DNA from: Lysinibacillus mangiferihumi
Lineage (GTDB): Bacteria; Bacillota; Bacilli; Bacillales_A; Planococcaceae
DNA: 64,000 nt
Reading direction: 5' to 3'
Assembly (NCBI RefSeq): GCF_003049665.1
Contig: NZ_PYWM01000014.1
Coordinates: forward strand, 59,599 to 123,598
Part shown: piece by piece, positions 1 to 8,922 of the stretch
Layout: the number at the start of each line of letters is the position of its first letter
Numbering within the stretch: position 1 is the first letter of the stretch
Made by a program: the position numbers and the translations under genes
The notes under the pieces: model-generated
What the model was told of the DNA's origin: nothing
The model's database searches: none
What the model saw: the letters and a program-made list of their open reading frames with translations, nothing else

Positions 1-236
1 TACCAATGCCTGCTGGTGCAGAGCATTTTGCAGAAGGTTTTGCGAAAGCGAATGTACCTGCAATTCCACAATTAGTTGAAATGGCACAAGAATTAGGTGT
101 TAAATTTATTGCGTGTCAAATGACGATGGATGTAATGGGCTTAACAGTAGAAGATTTTGTAGACGGTATTGAGGTTGGAGGAGCTGTAACATTCTTAGAG
201 TTTGCTAAAGATGCAGCGCCATCATTAACGTTCTAA
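1..236 (+). CDS. DsrE/DsrF-like sulfur-relay protein, C-terminal part
   Basis: Only the last 78 or so codons are in the window; the frame is open to the left edge, so the ATG at 6 is internal. The visible part resembles the C-terminus of DsrE/DsrF/DrsH-type proteins (B. subtilis YrkE type): a helix rich in Ala/Gly, then a Cys in IACQMTMDVMG, and a closing segment with EDFVDGIEVGGA. These proteins carry persulfide sulfur on cysteine. It sits directly before a persulfide dioxygenase, TusA and TauE genes, so a role in reactive-sulfur handling fits. Family call is from pattern recognition of a fragment. Confidence 0.75.
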   Translation, partial: PMPAGAEHFAEGFAKANVPAIPQLVEMAQELGVKFIACQMTMDVMGLTVEDFVDGIEVGGAVTFLEFAKDAAPSLTF

Positions 237-332
237 TTAGCTGCAACAGATGTCGACGGCTTATCATGAGTGATAACCGAATGCTGAATATATTCAGTAG
301 TAGAATGGATTTTGACTAGAAGATAAAAATAA

Positions 333-367
333 GCGGAGAGGCATGTCCTTTCCGCTAAAAAAATCAA
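333..367 (+). other. Intergenic hairpin ahead of the persulfide dioxygenase gene
   Basis: AGCGGA..TCCGCT arms close a stem of about ten pairs with one imperfection. The T-run needed for termination lies on the minus strand only, so on the plus strand this is more likely an mRNA stability or processing element between two operon genes than a terminator. Confidence 0.35.
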
Positions 368-395
368 CGAAATAATACCTTGGGGGGTAAACAAA

Positions 396-1523
396 GTGTC
401 AGTATTAAAATGGAGCGCTGCAGAAGTAGCGAGAAAAGTAATCGATAACAAAGAATTATTTATTTTAGATGTACGTAATACAGATGCATTTGAAGATTGG
501 AAAATCGATGGACATAAATTTGAATACCTTAATATTCCGTATTTTGAGCTATTAGATGGTGTCGAAGAAATTTTACCTAAAATCCCTACGGACAAAGATG
601 TTTTAGTCGTTTGTGCAAAAGAAGGATCTTCAATGATGGTGGCAGAGATGCTATCAGATGCTGGACGTACTGTTGCCTATTTAGAGGGTGGTATGAAGAC
701 GTGGAGTGAATATTTAGAACCGATTAAAGTAGGCGATTTAACAGGTGGTGGTGAGCTTTACCAATTCGTTCGTTTAGGTAAAGGCTGTCTATCTTATATG
801 GTTATTTCTGAAGGCGAAGCGGCAATTATTGACGCAGTACGCTTCACGGATGTATTTACAAACTTTGCAAAAGAGAAAAATGTTCAAATTAAGCACATTT
901 TTGATACACATTTGCATGCGGATCATATCTCAGGTGGACGCCATATTGCAGCACAAACAGGTGCAACATATTATTTACCACCGAAAGATGCAGAAGAGGT
1001 TGTATTTGATTATACGCCATTAGTAGATGGCAATGTGGTACAAATTGGTGCTTCGAAAATTGATGTAGGTGCACTTTATTCACCAGGTCATACAATTGGC
1101 TCGACGTCGTTTGTTGTAGATAACAAATATTTATTAACAGGGGATATCTTATTTATTGATTCCATTGGTCGTCCTGATTTAGCGGGACTTGCAGAGGACT
1201 GGGTTGGCGATTTACGTGAAACACTTTATAAACGCTACCGTGAATTATCTGATGATTTAGTTGTTCTACCTGCACATTTTATGATTATTGATGAGTTAAA
1301 TGAAGATGGTACTGTGGCAAAACGTTTAGGAGAGTTATTTGCTGAAAATCATGGCTTAAATATTGAGGATGATGAAACATTCCGCAGTATTGTAACAGAT
1401 AACTTACCACCACAACCAAATGCATATCAAGAAATTCGTCAAGTGAACATGGGGAAAATAACGCCAGCTATAGAGGAACAAACTGAAATGGAGATTGGCC
1501 CGAACCGCTGTGCAGTAAGATAA
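396..1523 (+). CDS. Rhodanese - metallo-beta-lactamase fusion, persulfide dioxygenase-like
   Basis: A 375-residue two-domain protein. Residues about 1-105 are a rhodanese domain with the persulfide-carrying Cys73 in VVCAKEGSS. Residues about 120-340 are a metallo-beta-lactamase fold with the metal motif [11 protein letters not shown] (171-181), SPGHTIGS (His232), LTGD (Asp250) and a later PAHF. This is the YrkH/CstB type of enzyme, which oxidises glutathione or other low-molecular-weight persulfides to sulfite and moves sulfane sulfur through the rhodanese. It starts at GTG with a G-rich ribosome site just upstream. Flanking DsrE-, TusA- and TauE-type genes give the same operon logic as the CstR-controlled clusters of Firmicutes. 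The operator would lie left of the window. Confidence 0.88.
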   Translation: MSVLKWSAAEVARKVIDNKELFILDVRNTDAFEDWKIDGHKFEYLNIPYFELLDGVEEILPKIPTDKDVLVVCAKEGSSMMVAEMLSDAGRTVAYLEGGMKTWSEYLEPIKVGDLTGGGELYQFVRLGKGCLSYMVISEGEAAIIDAVRFTDVFTNFAKEKNVQIKHIFDTHLHADHISGGRHIAAQTGATYYLPPKDAEEVVFDYTPLVDGNVVQIGASKIDVGALYSPGHTIGSTSFVVDNKYLLTGDILFIDSIGRPDLAGLAEDWVGDLRETLYKRYRELSDDLVVLPAHFMIIDELNEDGTVAKRLGELFAENHGLNIEDDETFRSIVTDNLPPQPNAYQEIRQVNMGKITPAIEEQTEMEIGPNRCAVR

Positions 1524-1556
1524 GTGCCAGTCACCCAAACAATTTACAAACAATTT
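1523..1556 (+). repeat. Short repeat placed right after a stop codon (copy 1)
   Basis: AGTGCCAGTCACCCAAACAA begins at the stop codon of the persulfide dioxygenase gene. A near-identical 23-base unit follows the stop codon of the cytochrome gene at 5106. A short related unit (GTGCCTGTCACC) is near 37896. Function unknown. Confidence 0.5.
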
Positions 1557-1570
1557 AAAAGGAGATTAAC

Positions 1571-1798
1571 ATGAACTCAAATTTACAATTAGATGCAAAA
1601 GGTTTATCTTGTCCAATGCCTATCGTGAAAACGAAAAAGGCGATGGATACACTAGCTACAGGTGAGATTTTGGAAGTACAAGTAACTGATAAAGGGGCTT
1701 TAGCGGATATCCCTGCATGGGCAAATGCAGGTGGTCACACGATTTTAGATAAATCGGAAGACGCGGGCGTCATTACATTCTTTATTCAAAAAGCGTAA
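1571..1798 (+). CDS. TusA-family sulfurtransferase
   Basis: A 75-residue single-domain protein with the TusA signature GLSCPMPIVKTKKAM; Cys14 is the expected persulfide carrier. TusA-like proteins pass sulfur between rhodaneses, DsrE proteins and acceptors in the cytoplasm. The ATG has an AAAGGAG ribosome site 8 bases upstream. It follows the persulfide dioxygenase gene by about 47 bases and precedes the sulfite exporter, matching YrkI in the B. subtilis yrk cluster. Confidence 0.88.
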   Translation: MNSNLQLDAKGLSCPMPIVKTKKAMDTLATGEILEVQVTDKGALADIPAWANAGGHTILDKSEDAGVITFFIQKA

Positions 1799-1942
1799 TA
1801 GGGTGGGTGAGTGTTCAAGCGAGGACACTCACCTTTCAACTTCATTCTACAATGCATTTTGCCGAATGCGGTAATAGCTTTGGTGAACTTAGCTTTTGCG
1901 TTAAGGAACAAGGTGTAAACGACTTGAAAGAAGGAAAAATAG

Positions 1943-2719
1943 ATGGATATAACATGGGTTATTACGATATTTTTAATCGGCTTTGTAGGATCTTATATTT
2001 CAGGTATGCTTGGTATTGGAGGCTCGATTATTAAATATCCAATGCTATTATATATTCCACCTTTACTAGGATTTACTGCATTCACAGCACATGAAGTATC
2101 AGGTATTAGTGCTGTACAAGTGTTTTTCGCTTCGATTGCAGGGGTATGGGCATATCGTAAAGGTGGCTATCTAAACAAATCACTGATTATTTATATGGGT
2201 GGGGCAATTTTAGCAGGTAGCTTTGTCGGTAGCTTTGGTTCCCAATATTTATCGGAGGCAGGCGTTAATATAGTTTATGGGATTTTGGCGCTTATAGCGG
2301 CAATTATGATGTTTATTCCTAAAAAGCAAATTGACGATAAGCCAATGAATGATGTTACTTTTAATAAGCCCGTAGCGGTAATTTTAGCATTCATCGTTGG
2401 TATTGGTTCTGGTATCGTAGGAGCAGCAGGTGGTTTCCTACTTGTACCGATTATGCTTGTTGTACTAAGAATTCCAACGCGTATGACGATTGCTACAAGT
2501 TTAGCCATTACTTTTATCTCTTCCATTGGGGGAACAATAGGAAAGCTAATGACGGGGCAAGTTGATTATTATCCAGCAGCCATCATGATTGTGGCAAGTT
2601 TAATAGCAGCGCCATTAGGAGCAAAAGCAGGGAAAAGTATGAATACGAAAGTATTACAAGGGATATTAGCTGTCTTGATTTTAGCAACGGCTATTAAAAT
2701 TTGGATGGATATTTTATAG
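1943..2719 (+). CDS. TauE/SafE-family sulfite or sulfonate exporter
   Basis: A 258-residue integral membrane protein with about eight hydrophobic segments and the paired Gly-rich repeats of TauE/SafE ([16 protein letters not shown] near the N-terminus and [17 protein letters not shown] in the second half). The likely job is to export sulfite or thiosulfate made by the upstream dioxygenase. The start at 1943 has GAAGG upstream. The frame overlapping 1807-2034 is a shadow. The next gene follows after 10 bases, so the genes are cotranscribed. Confidence 0.85.
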   Translation: MDITWVITIFLIGFVGSYISGMLGIGGSIIKYPMLLYIPPLLGFTAFTAHEVSGISAVQVFFASIAGVWAYRKGGYLNKSLIIYMGGAILAGSFVGSFGSQYLSEAGVNIVYGILALIAAIMMFIPKKQIDDKPMNDVTFNKPVAVILAFIVGIGSGIVGAAGGFLLVPIMLVVLRIPTRMTIATSLAITFISSIGGTIGKLMTGQVDYYPAAIMIVASLIAAPLGAKAGKSMNTKVLQGILAVLILATAIKIWMDIL

Positions 2720-2729
2720 GAGGATAACA

Positions 2730-3437
2730 ATGAAAATAGAAGTGTTTTCAGACTTCTCATGCCCATTTTGCTATATAGGGAAGAGAGAGTTAGAGCGAGC
2801 AATAAAAGAGGCTGGATATACTGATCAAGTAGAGATAGAGTACAAATCCTATCAAATTGATCCTGATGCACCAAAAGAGCTTGGGCAAAGTTTTTATGAA
2901 CATTTGATGGCTCAGCAAAACGTAACACGTCAAGAAGCTGAACAAATGACGGTTGGTATTACAGAACGAGCGAAAGAAGTTGGCCTCACATATCAATTTG
3001 CTGAGATGAAAAAAGTGCATACGGAGAAAGCCCACCGCTTGGCAAAATGGACGAAGCAATTTGGGAAAGAAGCCGCTTATATAGAAGCGTTAATGGCTGC
3101 CTACTTAATGGAGGGTCAAGATTTAAATGATGATGCCATGTTGCTAGCGGTTATTAAAGAGCTGAGCTTAGATGTTGCCGAAGCACAACAAGTACTGAAT
3201 ACAAGTGAAGCTTTTAAGGAAGAATTAGATAAAGATCGCTACGATGCACAACAGATTGGGGTACAAAGCGTACCATTCTTTGTTTTTGAAAATCGTTACG
3301 GTATTAAAGGTGCTGAGCCGAATGAAGTATTCGTACGTACATTGCATCAAGCTGCGGAAATTGCAGGTATTAAACCTACTTTAAATATGGTTGGTAATGG
3401 CGATGCTTCTTGTGCGGATGGTGCATGTAAATTATAA
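2730..3437 (+). CDS. DsbA-family FrnE-like oxidoreductase
   Basis: A 235-residue thioredoxin-fold protein without signal peptide, so cytoplasmic. The active site is SCPFC (Cys11, Cys14), followed by the long helical insertion of the DsbA/FrnE family and the cis-proline region QSVPFFVFENRYGIKGA. The extreme C-terminus carries a second pair, CADGAC (Cys228, Cys233), a CX4C arrangement as described for FrnE of Deinococcus radiodurans. It closes the sulfur operon, suggesting thiol or persulfide reduction as its role. Substrate unknown. Confidence 0.85.
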   Translation: MKIEVFSDFSCPFCYIGKRELERAIKEAGYTDQVEIEYKSYQIDPDAPKELGQSFYEHLMAQQNVTRQEAEQMTVGITERAKEVGLTYQFAEMKKVHTEKAHRLAKWTKQFGKEAAYIEALMAAYLMEGQDLNDDAMLLAVIKELSLDVAEAQQVLNTSEAFKEELDKDRYDAQQIGVQSVPFFVFENRYGIKGAEPNEVFVRTLHQAAEIAGIKPTLNMVGNGDASCADGACKL

Positions 3438-3468
3438 GTGCATCATCATACGCTGTTGCACAAAAGTG

Positions 3469-3509
3469 AAAAAGTGTTAGATTGACTGAGGTCAATCTAA
3501 CACTTTTTT
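3469..3509 (+). terminator. Strong intrinsic terminator of the sulfur operon, repeat-borne
   Basis: AAAAAGTGTTAGATTGAC pairs perfectly with GTCAATCTAACACTTTTT around a TGAG loop, an 18-pair stem with a T-run. Nearly the same hairpin recurs at 18327, 31780 and 48460 as the leading module of a dispersed repeat. Confidence 0.85.
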
Positions 3510-3660
3510 GCTATGTCGTTGTTGTCCGCTTCGGCGGTGCTTTCCGCTTAGCACAGTAAGCCGCAACCCTCGCTAACGCGCAGGTTAGTTGCGTCTTACG
3601 CTGTGTGCGTTCCCGCTGGAGTCACCGCCTTCGCTACCAACAACTAGTGAACCCTTCTAA
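3469..3660 (+). repeat. Dispersed intergenic repeat, copy 1
   Basis: After the terminator hairpin comes a GC-rich core with landmarks TGTCCGCTTCGGCGGTGCTT, GTAAGCCGCAACCCTCGC, TGCGTCTTACGCTGTG and GGAGTCACCGCCTTCGC, then CAACAACTAGTGAACCCTTC and an AT-rich tail with TTATTGCAAAAGCAAGAAT. The same modules, in the same order, occur at 18168 (inverted), 31780 and 48460. No coding frame of merit is present. Confidence 0.8.
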
Positions 3661-3910
3661 TTTTTTATTTATTGCAAAAGCAAGAATAGCTAAGTACTCC
3701 ATATAGCAAAAATTTATGGACACCTTTCCTCTGTTCCTTAAATTTTTTTAGTTATGTCCCATCCTCTTTTTTTGCTATGTCGTTGTTGTCCGCTTCGGCG
3801 GTGCTTTCCGCTTAGCACAGTAAGCCGCAACCCTCTGCTTGCGCATGGAAAGCTTGCGCCATACGTTTTAGGCGTTCTGAGCAGGAGTCGCCACTGAACG
3901 CTAGCATTAT
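3661..3910 (+). repeat. Dispersed intergenic repeat, second truncated copy and linker
   Basis: The core starts again at about 3766 (TTTTGCTATGTCGTTGTTG) and diverges after GCCGCAACCCTC. The linker before it holds TTATGTCCCATCCTCTTTT, which matches in reverse a stretch at about 18050-18075, so the full unit is nearer 300 bp. Short frames here are repeat-derived and are not called. Confidence 0.7.
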
Positions 3911-4080
3911 TCCTCGCGAACAATATGCCACAAAGCAAGCCGTTGGTTTTTGTCCAATAGTGTTAGCAGATAAAAGTTGAAACTACAAGGGGTATTAAGC
4001 ATTGTTTCTGTTGTTATAGTACAAATGTTTATGTATATTAATTCCATTTTTATCGGCTTTATGGTTCTAAAATTGCGAAG

Positions 4081-4096
4081 TGTGAGAAAAATCACA
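4081..4096. promoter_or_regulatory. Perfect Fnr/Crp-type palindrome before the cytochrome gene
   Basis: TGTGAGAAAAATCACA is a perfect TGTGA-N6-TCACA dyad, the site recognised by Fnr in B. subtilis and by the wider Crp/Fnr family. It lies about 58 bases before the ATG at 4154, a normal position for activation. The factor is inferred; none is encoded in the window. Confidence 0.65.
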
Positions 4097-4153
4097 TCCT
4101 GCCATAAATTATCTTGCTAGAATAAAATTAACATACAAAGGGGGGTATTAGTG

Positions 4154-5104
4154 ATGAAGAAAATGACAACTGGTATAGCAGGAACAATCTTAATAGCTGC
4201 TACTCTTTTTGTTGGAGCAGCCATTAGTGACAAAATATTAGGTGACGCCAATGGTGAGACGAACGAAGCGGCGGTTAAAACACAAATACCAACGACGGCA
4301 AATTCACAAAAAGTCGTCTACGCTCCACCAAGTATCGAAGAAGTACCGGATGGACCGATGAAAGAAGCGATTTTATATGGTTATGAACTGGTAAATAATA
4401 CGCATGTTGCGGCAGATGAATACGTAGGAAATCAGCTATCTTGCACAAGCTGTCATGCAGGTGCAGGGTATGATGAACAAGCTTCTTCTCTAGTTGGTGT
4501 CACAGCTAACTATCCACAATATATTGCTCGTTCTGGAGGCATTGTAACGATTGAAGAGCGAATTAATGGCTGTATGGTGCGAAGTATGAACGGTAAAAAA
4601 TTTGACATGAATAGTGACGAGCTTGAAGCGATGGTAGCTTACTTTGCTTATATTTCACAAGGCGTGCCGATTGGTGCAGAGCGTGAATGGGCTGGCACAA
4701 GTAATATGAAAAGCGTCCCTATTCCAGATGTAGCACATGGTGAAGAACTTTATGCGCAATCTTGTATTGCTTGTCACGCTGCTGATGGTTCAGGAACGGG
4801 TGCTACTACAGGTCCTGCATTGTGGGGCGAAAATTCCTTTAATGATGGAGCGGGCATGGCACGTATGTCTAAAATGGCTGGCTACATTCAAAACAATATG
4901 CCAGTTGGAGCGGGTGGTACGTTATCAGATCAAGATGCTGCTGATTTAGCTGCTTACATTTTATCGCAAGATCGTCCAGAGTGGGCCAACCACGATAAAG
5001 ACTGGCCTAAAGGTGGTCGTCCTAACGATTTAATGAACAAAGAGAAACGCGAACAAGTGAAAAATGGCACAATTGATTGGGAGCAAGTGCTCTCTACGAA
5101 CTAA
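4154..5104 (+). CDS. Dihaem cytochrome c, TsdA-like thiosulfate dehydrogenase/tetrathionate reductase
   Basis: A 316-residue exported protein with an N-terminal hydrophobic anchor (about 8-27) and two c-type haem sites, CTSCH and CIACH, one per domain. Between them is RINGCMVRSMNGKKF: the Cys in this motif corresponds to the unusual Cys axial ligand of haem 1 in TsdA enzymes. A Met in NNMP follows haem 2. TsdA interconverts thiosulfate and tetrathionate outside the membrane. The ATG at 4154 is preferred over the GTG at 4151 because of the GGGGG ribosome site 8 bases away. Its place beside a sulfur operon and behind an Fnr-like box supports a redox-controlled sulfur role. Confidence 0.78.
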   Translation: MKKMTTGIAGTILIAATLFVGAAISDKILGDANGETNEAAVKTQIPTTANSQKVVYAPPSIEEVPDGPMKEAILYGYELVNNTHVAADEYVGNQLSCTSCHAGAGYDEQASSLVGVTANYPQYIARSGGIVTIEERINGCMVRSMNGKKFDMNSDELEAMVAYFAYISQGVPIGAEREWAGTSNMKSVPIPDVAHGEELYAQSCIACHAADGSGTGATTGPALWGENSFNDGAGMARMSKMAGYIQNNMPVGAGGTLSDQDAADLAAYILSQDRPEWANHDKDWPKGGRPNDLMNKEKREQVKNGTIDWEQVLSTN

Positions 5105-5105
5105 C

Positions 5106-5230
5106 AAGTGCCAGTCACTCAAACAATTCTGAAATTTAAAAATCCACGAAGATTTCTTTGGGAGGGCACAAGTTGTTGTGTCTTACAATGTACCCATGGA
5201 AAGCGGAGTGGATTTTTTCGCTGTAGGAGA
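5106..5230 (+). repeat. Short post-stop repeat (copy 2) and degenerate hairpin repeat
   Basis: AGTGCCAGTCACTCAAACAA follows the cytochrome stop codon, matching the unit at 1523. It runs into AAAAATCCAC (5139) ... GTGGATTTTT (about 5214), inverted ends like those of the repeat at 37616-37713, with a decayed core (GTGTCTTACAATGTACCCAT). The hairpin probably ends cytochrome transcription. The rest of the gap to 5384 shows no gene. Confidence 0.5.
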
Positions 5231-5384
5231 GTACATACTAGATAAAAGGTGCTAATGGAATGACTTGAACTGATGAAGATATGTTTCTGTAAAACCTCTT
5301 GTTGTCGTTAGTGGCTAGTAAAGGAAAGTTCGTTCATGAATTTGTTATACTAGCAGTATTAGGAAAAACAGCGGGAGGTGGCAC

Positions 5385-7373
5385 TTGTTGGTTTATTTGA
5401 AGTTACTAATTCAAATTATTTTTGTTGCAGGAATTATTTATTTTGTTAGCGGACGGTTAATAGGTTCTAATATAAATTTTGTACGCAGAGTGCTCTCTGT
5501 TGTTATTAGTGTTACGCTTACGTCCTTTGTATATTGGTATTCCTACTTACGCCATCGAGATTTTTTATCGGAAACGATGATGCAAACCGTTACGGAAGTA
5601 AGCACCCTTATTTGGATAGGTAGTATGCTCCTTATCTCCATGCTGCTCTACCTCGTTTTCGAACTTTTTGATCCGATTGGTATTAAAGGTGGAGAGCGCC
5701 GTCATGGGCAAAAATCAATTTTATTGAGATTGCGTAGCTACTGGCGTCAGCAGAAGCGATTACGTCAGGTGTTAAAAATTGCAGTGACGAATGGGATTGT
5801 TCAAACGATTAAATATGCTAGGCAACGAGAAAATGAAAAGGAGCTTGCCATTGCCTTAAGAACAACGTTAGAGCAATGCGGCGGGATTTTCGTCAAATTC
5901 GGGCAAGTACTATCTACGCGTAAAGAATTATTTTCTCCAATTATCATTGATGAGCTAGAACATCTACAGCAAAGTGTAAAACCTTTGCCGCATGAGCAGG
6001 TGACAAAGATTTTAGAAACTTCCTTACCAAGGTCAGTAGATGATGTCTTTATTCACTTTCAAATGGAGCCATTAGCAGCAGCCTCTATTGGACAAGTACA
6101 TAAGGCACGACTGAAAAATTACGAAGAAGTTGTGGTGAAGCTACTGCGTCCTGAGGTAAAGGGCATTATGCGTGATGACCTTGATATTTTAGAGGAATTT
6201 GCCAATTGGTTTTCCAACAAATCTACTTGGGCGGAGTCGTTAGGCTTCCGGGAATTAGCTGGTGGATTTGCTGATGGGTTAAGGGAAGAAATTCATTTAG
6301 ATATCGAGGTACGTAATACACTACAGGTAACAAATGCTCTTGCTAAAAGCGATTATAAAGTGCGCATCCCAAAAATATATACAGAGTTTTGTGATGAAGA
6401 CATTATTGTTATGGAATACGTTCGTGGTAAAAGTGTGGCGGAAGGGGCATCTGAATTTCGACGACTAAACATTGATCGTAGCCAATTTGCACGAACAATT
6501 TTGTATTCCTTTTTTGAACAAATGTTATTTTCAGGGATATTTCATGCCGATCCACATCCAGGGAACGTTTATATTGATGAGACCGATGGAGTCCCAATTC
6601 TGCTAGACTTCGGAGCGGTTGGACGTCTAGGTGCTACTCAGCAAGAAGGGTTAAAGCTATTTTTACTAGGTATTCAACAAAATGATTCAGGTATTTTATA
6701 TGATGGCTTAATGCTACTCGTAGAAAATAAAGAACATGCGGAACGTGCTAGGGTGGAGCAGGCTATGGATCAAATATTGCTGAAAATATCCTATGTTGAT
6801 CGTATCCCAACCGAAGAGCTAATTCATTCATTATTTACAGTAGTACGGGATTTTGGTCTTGCGTTTTATCCTTCTGTTGGTTTGGCGCTTCGATCATTAG
6901 TAACACTAGATGGAACATTGCGTGTAATTGATTCGCAATTTGATATTTTTACAGAAGCGAAGGATTTTTCGGCATCTTATATGCGAGCTGCATTTTTAAG
7001 ACCGTTTAAAGAACCGTTAGAAACAAAAGAGCGTATACAGGAAGAACTGTCGATGTTAATACCTACTTTACGAAAAATGCCAAGGCGGATCGACCAACTG
7101 ATTCAACGAGTAGAAAGTGGAAAAATTATATTGCATCATGATATTTTTTCAGATGACCACAATGCACGTTTCATTACTCAGCTATTTTCCCGTTTTGTCT
7201 TATTACTTGTCGGTATTACATTTGGAATCATTTCTGTTGCGTTGTTAGCCATTTCTCAATTTATACATGAACCATATGCAGTGTATTTGAATACGGCCGC
7301 ATATCTAGGGTTATTTCTGTGTGCGATATTATTAGTACGGCTGTCCATTCAAGCTTTACGTTCAATGAAATAG
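5385..7373 (+). CDS. AarF/ABC1/UbiB-family atypical kinase
   Basis: 662 residues. The N-terminus has about three membrane segments (first 95 residues) and the C-terminus two more (about 600-660). The kinase-like core contains the family KxGQ motif (FVKFGQVLSTRKELF), the Ala-rich loop AAASIGQVHKA replacing the P-loop, VVVKLLRP with the conserved Lys, GIFHADPHPGN and LLDFGAVG (DFG). Homologues support ubiquinone synthesis in Proteobacteria; here the organism type suggests menaquinone, so the function is open, likely lipid or quinone homeostasis. It starts at TTG with GGGAGGTGG upstream. Single gene with its own terminator. Confidence 0.85.
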   Translation: MLVYLKLLIQIIFVAGIIYFVSGRLIGSNINFVRRVLSVVISVTLTSFVYWYSYLRHRDFLSETMMQTVTEVSTLIWIGSMLLISMLLYLVFELFDPIGIKGGERRHGQKSILLRLRSYWRQQKRLRQVLKIAVTNGIVQTIKYARQRENEKELAIALRTTLEQCGGIFVKFGQVLSTRKELFSPIIIDELEHLQQSVKPLPHEQVTKILETSLPRSVDDVFIHFQMEPLAAASIGQVHKARLKNYEEVVVKLLRPEVKGIMRDDLDILEEFANWFSNKSTWAESLGFRELAGGFADGLREEIHLDIEVRNTLQVTNALAKSDYKVRIPKIYTEFCDEDIIVMEYVRGKSVAEGASEFRRLNIDRSQFARTILYSFFEQMLFSGIFHADPHPGNVYIDETDGVPILLDFGAVGRLGATQQEGLKLFLLGIQQNDSGILYDGLMLLVENKEHAERARVEQAMDQILLKISYVDRIPTEELIHSLFTVVRDFGLAFYPSVGLALRSLVTLDGTLRVIDSQFDIFTEAKDFSASYMRAAFLRPFKEPLETKERIQEELSMLIPTLRKMPRRIDQLIQRVESGKIILHHDIFSDDHNARFITQLFSRFVLLLVGITFGIISVALLAISQFIHEPYAVYLNTAAYLGLFLCAILLVRLSIQALRSMK

Positions 7374-7404
7374 TAGGTAGGGGATGATTCTCCTACCTTT
7401 TTTA
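7374..7404 (+). terminator. Intrinsic terminator after the AarF gene
   Basis: GGTAGG..CCTACC stem directly after the stop codon, followed by a TTTTTT run. Confidence 0.65.
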
Positions 7405-7696
7405 TATTACAAAAAGATTACAAAACACCAAGGTGAAATGGACTACTTGTAGATGAAAACGTCATTTTATAGCTACATATAAAGGTTTTGTAGAAAAATG
7501 TCGCGTTTTATACAATGTTACAATTATATTTCGAGTTTTACTTTACGATTAAAACGGTGAGAAATAGTATAAAAGTTACTCCATTAATGCTAAACTTTAA
7601 AAGGCTAATAAAAACATAAGAACTTAATTTAATCGTTCAAGTATTTACATAAGAAAATAAAGAGCGAAATTGATAGATGAAGGGAAATGAAGATTC
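7405..7696 (+). other. Long AT-rich leader before the NlpC/P60 gene
   Basis: About 290 bases without a credible frame. Long leaders and WalR control are known for B. subtilis cwlO. I see single TGTTAC-like half sites (about 7516) but no clean pair of WalR boxes, so no operator is called. Confidence 0.3.
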
Positions 7697-8824
7697 ATGG
7701 GTAAGCGCAATAAATGGCGTAAGTCGATGGTGCTAACATTAGCACTTGCAGGCGGCTTATTATTTAATACAGTACAACCGATTGAAGCACACGCTGAAGA
7801 AACGTCTCAGCAAATGATCGAGAAAAAAGCAAAAATCGATGCGGAAGTAAAAAAATTAGAGACAGAATTACAACAGCTACAACAAGAAATCGATGAAAAA
7901 GTGAAAGTATTTAACCAAGTACAAGCTGATATCAAAGAAGTAGATGCAGGTATTGTTGAAACGGAAAAACGCATTGAGCAACGTTCAGCTATTTTAAGTG
8001 AACGTATGGCGGCTTATCAAGCACAAGATAACACTGTAGGTGTCTATTTAAGCGTTGTGCTAGAAGCAAAGAGTTTTGCAGATTTAATGGACCGTGTCGT
8101 AGCGGTTAAAACATTAATGGATGCTGACCAAGAGCTAGTAAATCAACAAGAAGCAGATAAAGCGAAATTAGAACAACAAAAAGCAACATTAGATGAAAAA
8201 CAAAAAGAGCTTCAAAAACAATTCCAAGAGCTTCAACAAAAGGAAAGCGAAATGGAAGTGAAAAAAGCTGAAAACCAAGCAAAATCACTTGCATTAAAGG
8301 CTCAAATTGCAACGAAACAAGAAGAAGAGCGTTTAGAAGCTGAACGTAAGGCTGCTGAAGAAGAAGCGGCTCGTTTACGTGCACTTCAATCAGCTACACC
8401 TGTTGTTCAAGTGAACAATAATGGTGGCAAACCACAGTCAATCGTCGTGGGATCTGGTGCTGGTACAGCATCTTCAGGTGGTGCTATTTCAACTGCCAAG
8501 CAATTCCTAGGTCGTGCGTATGTTTGGGGTGGTAGTAACCCTACAACAGGCTTTGACTGTTCAGGTCTTGTACAATGGTCTTACAAGCAAGCTGGGGTAT
8601 CATTACCTCGTACAGCATCACAACAATACTTAGCAACACAACGTATTTCAGCAAGTGAAGCTCGCGTTGGTGATTTAGTATTCTTTAGCTATGGTTCAGG
8701 CGTAGCACATGTTGGGATTTACCTTGGTAATAACACAATGATTGATGCGCAAAATAAAGGCGTAGTGATCGAATCACTTGATTGGTGGAACCAATATTTA
8801 GTAGGCTTCGGTCGTATTCAATAA
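7697..8824 (+). CDS. CwlO/PcsB-like secreted NlpC/P60 peptidoglycan endopeptidase
   Basis: 375 residues: signal peptide (about 10-33, ending AHA), a long charged coiled coil rich in Lys, Glu and Gln (about 38-230), a Gly/Ser linker, then an NlpC/P60 domain (about 258-375) with catalytic Cys288 in GFDCSGLVQWS and His338 in AHVGIYLGN. This matches DL-endopeptidases that cut wall stem peptides to allow growth, held in check through the coiled coil by FtsEX-type complexes in relatives. Neither ftsEX nor other cell-wall genes are adjacent. The start has GAAGGG upstream. Confidence 0.88.
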   Translation: MGKRNKWRKSMVLTLALAGGLLFNTVQPIEAHAEETSQQMIEKKAKIDAEVKKLETELQQLQQEIDEKVKVFNQVQADIKEVDAGIVETEKRIEQRSAILSERMAAYQAQDNTVGVYLSVVLEAKSFADLMDRVVAVKTLMDADQELVNQQEADKAKLEQQKATLDEKQKELQKQFQELQQKESEMEVKKAENQAKSLALKAQIATKQEEERLEAERKAAEEEAARLRALQSATPVVQVNNNGGKPQSIVVGSGAGTASSGGAISTAKQFLGRAYVWGGSNPTTGFDCSGLVQWSYKQAGVSLPRTASQQYLATQRISASEARVGDLVFFSYGSGVAHVGIYLGNNTMIDAQNKGVVIESLDWWNQYLVGFGRIQ

Positions 8825-8876
8825 GCTTATAAAAGTTAGACGAATGAAATAGCAAAAAAGTTAAATAAAAATATAC

Positions 8877-8922
8877 AATAGCATCTATTATCGAATTATC
8901 ACGATAATAGATGCTATTTTTA
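8877..8922 (+). terminator. Intrinsic terminator after the NlpC/P60 gene
   Basis: AATAGCATCTATTATCG pairs with CGATAATAGATGCTATT, a perfect 17-pair stem, then TTTT. Confidence 0.85.

Noticed and set aside
1807..2034. 75-codon frame between the TusA and TauE genes
   Set aside because: Overlaps the TauE start in another frame and lacks a good ribosome site.
3738..4095. Two minus-strand frames
   Set aside because: They are translations of the dispersed repeat and of the cytochrome promoter region.
7405..7696. WalR operator before the CwlO-like gene
   Set aside because: Only isolated half-site-like TGTTAC is seen; the paired motif with 5-base spacing is absent.
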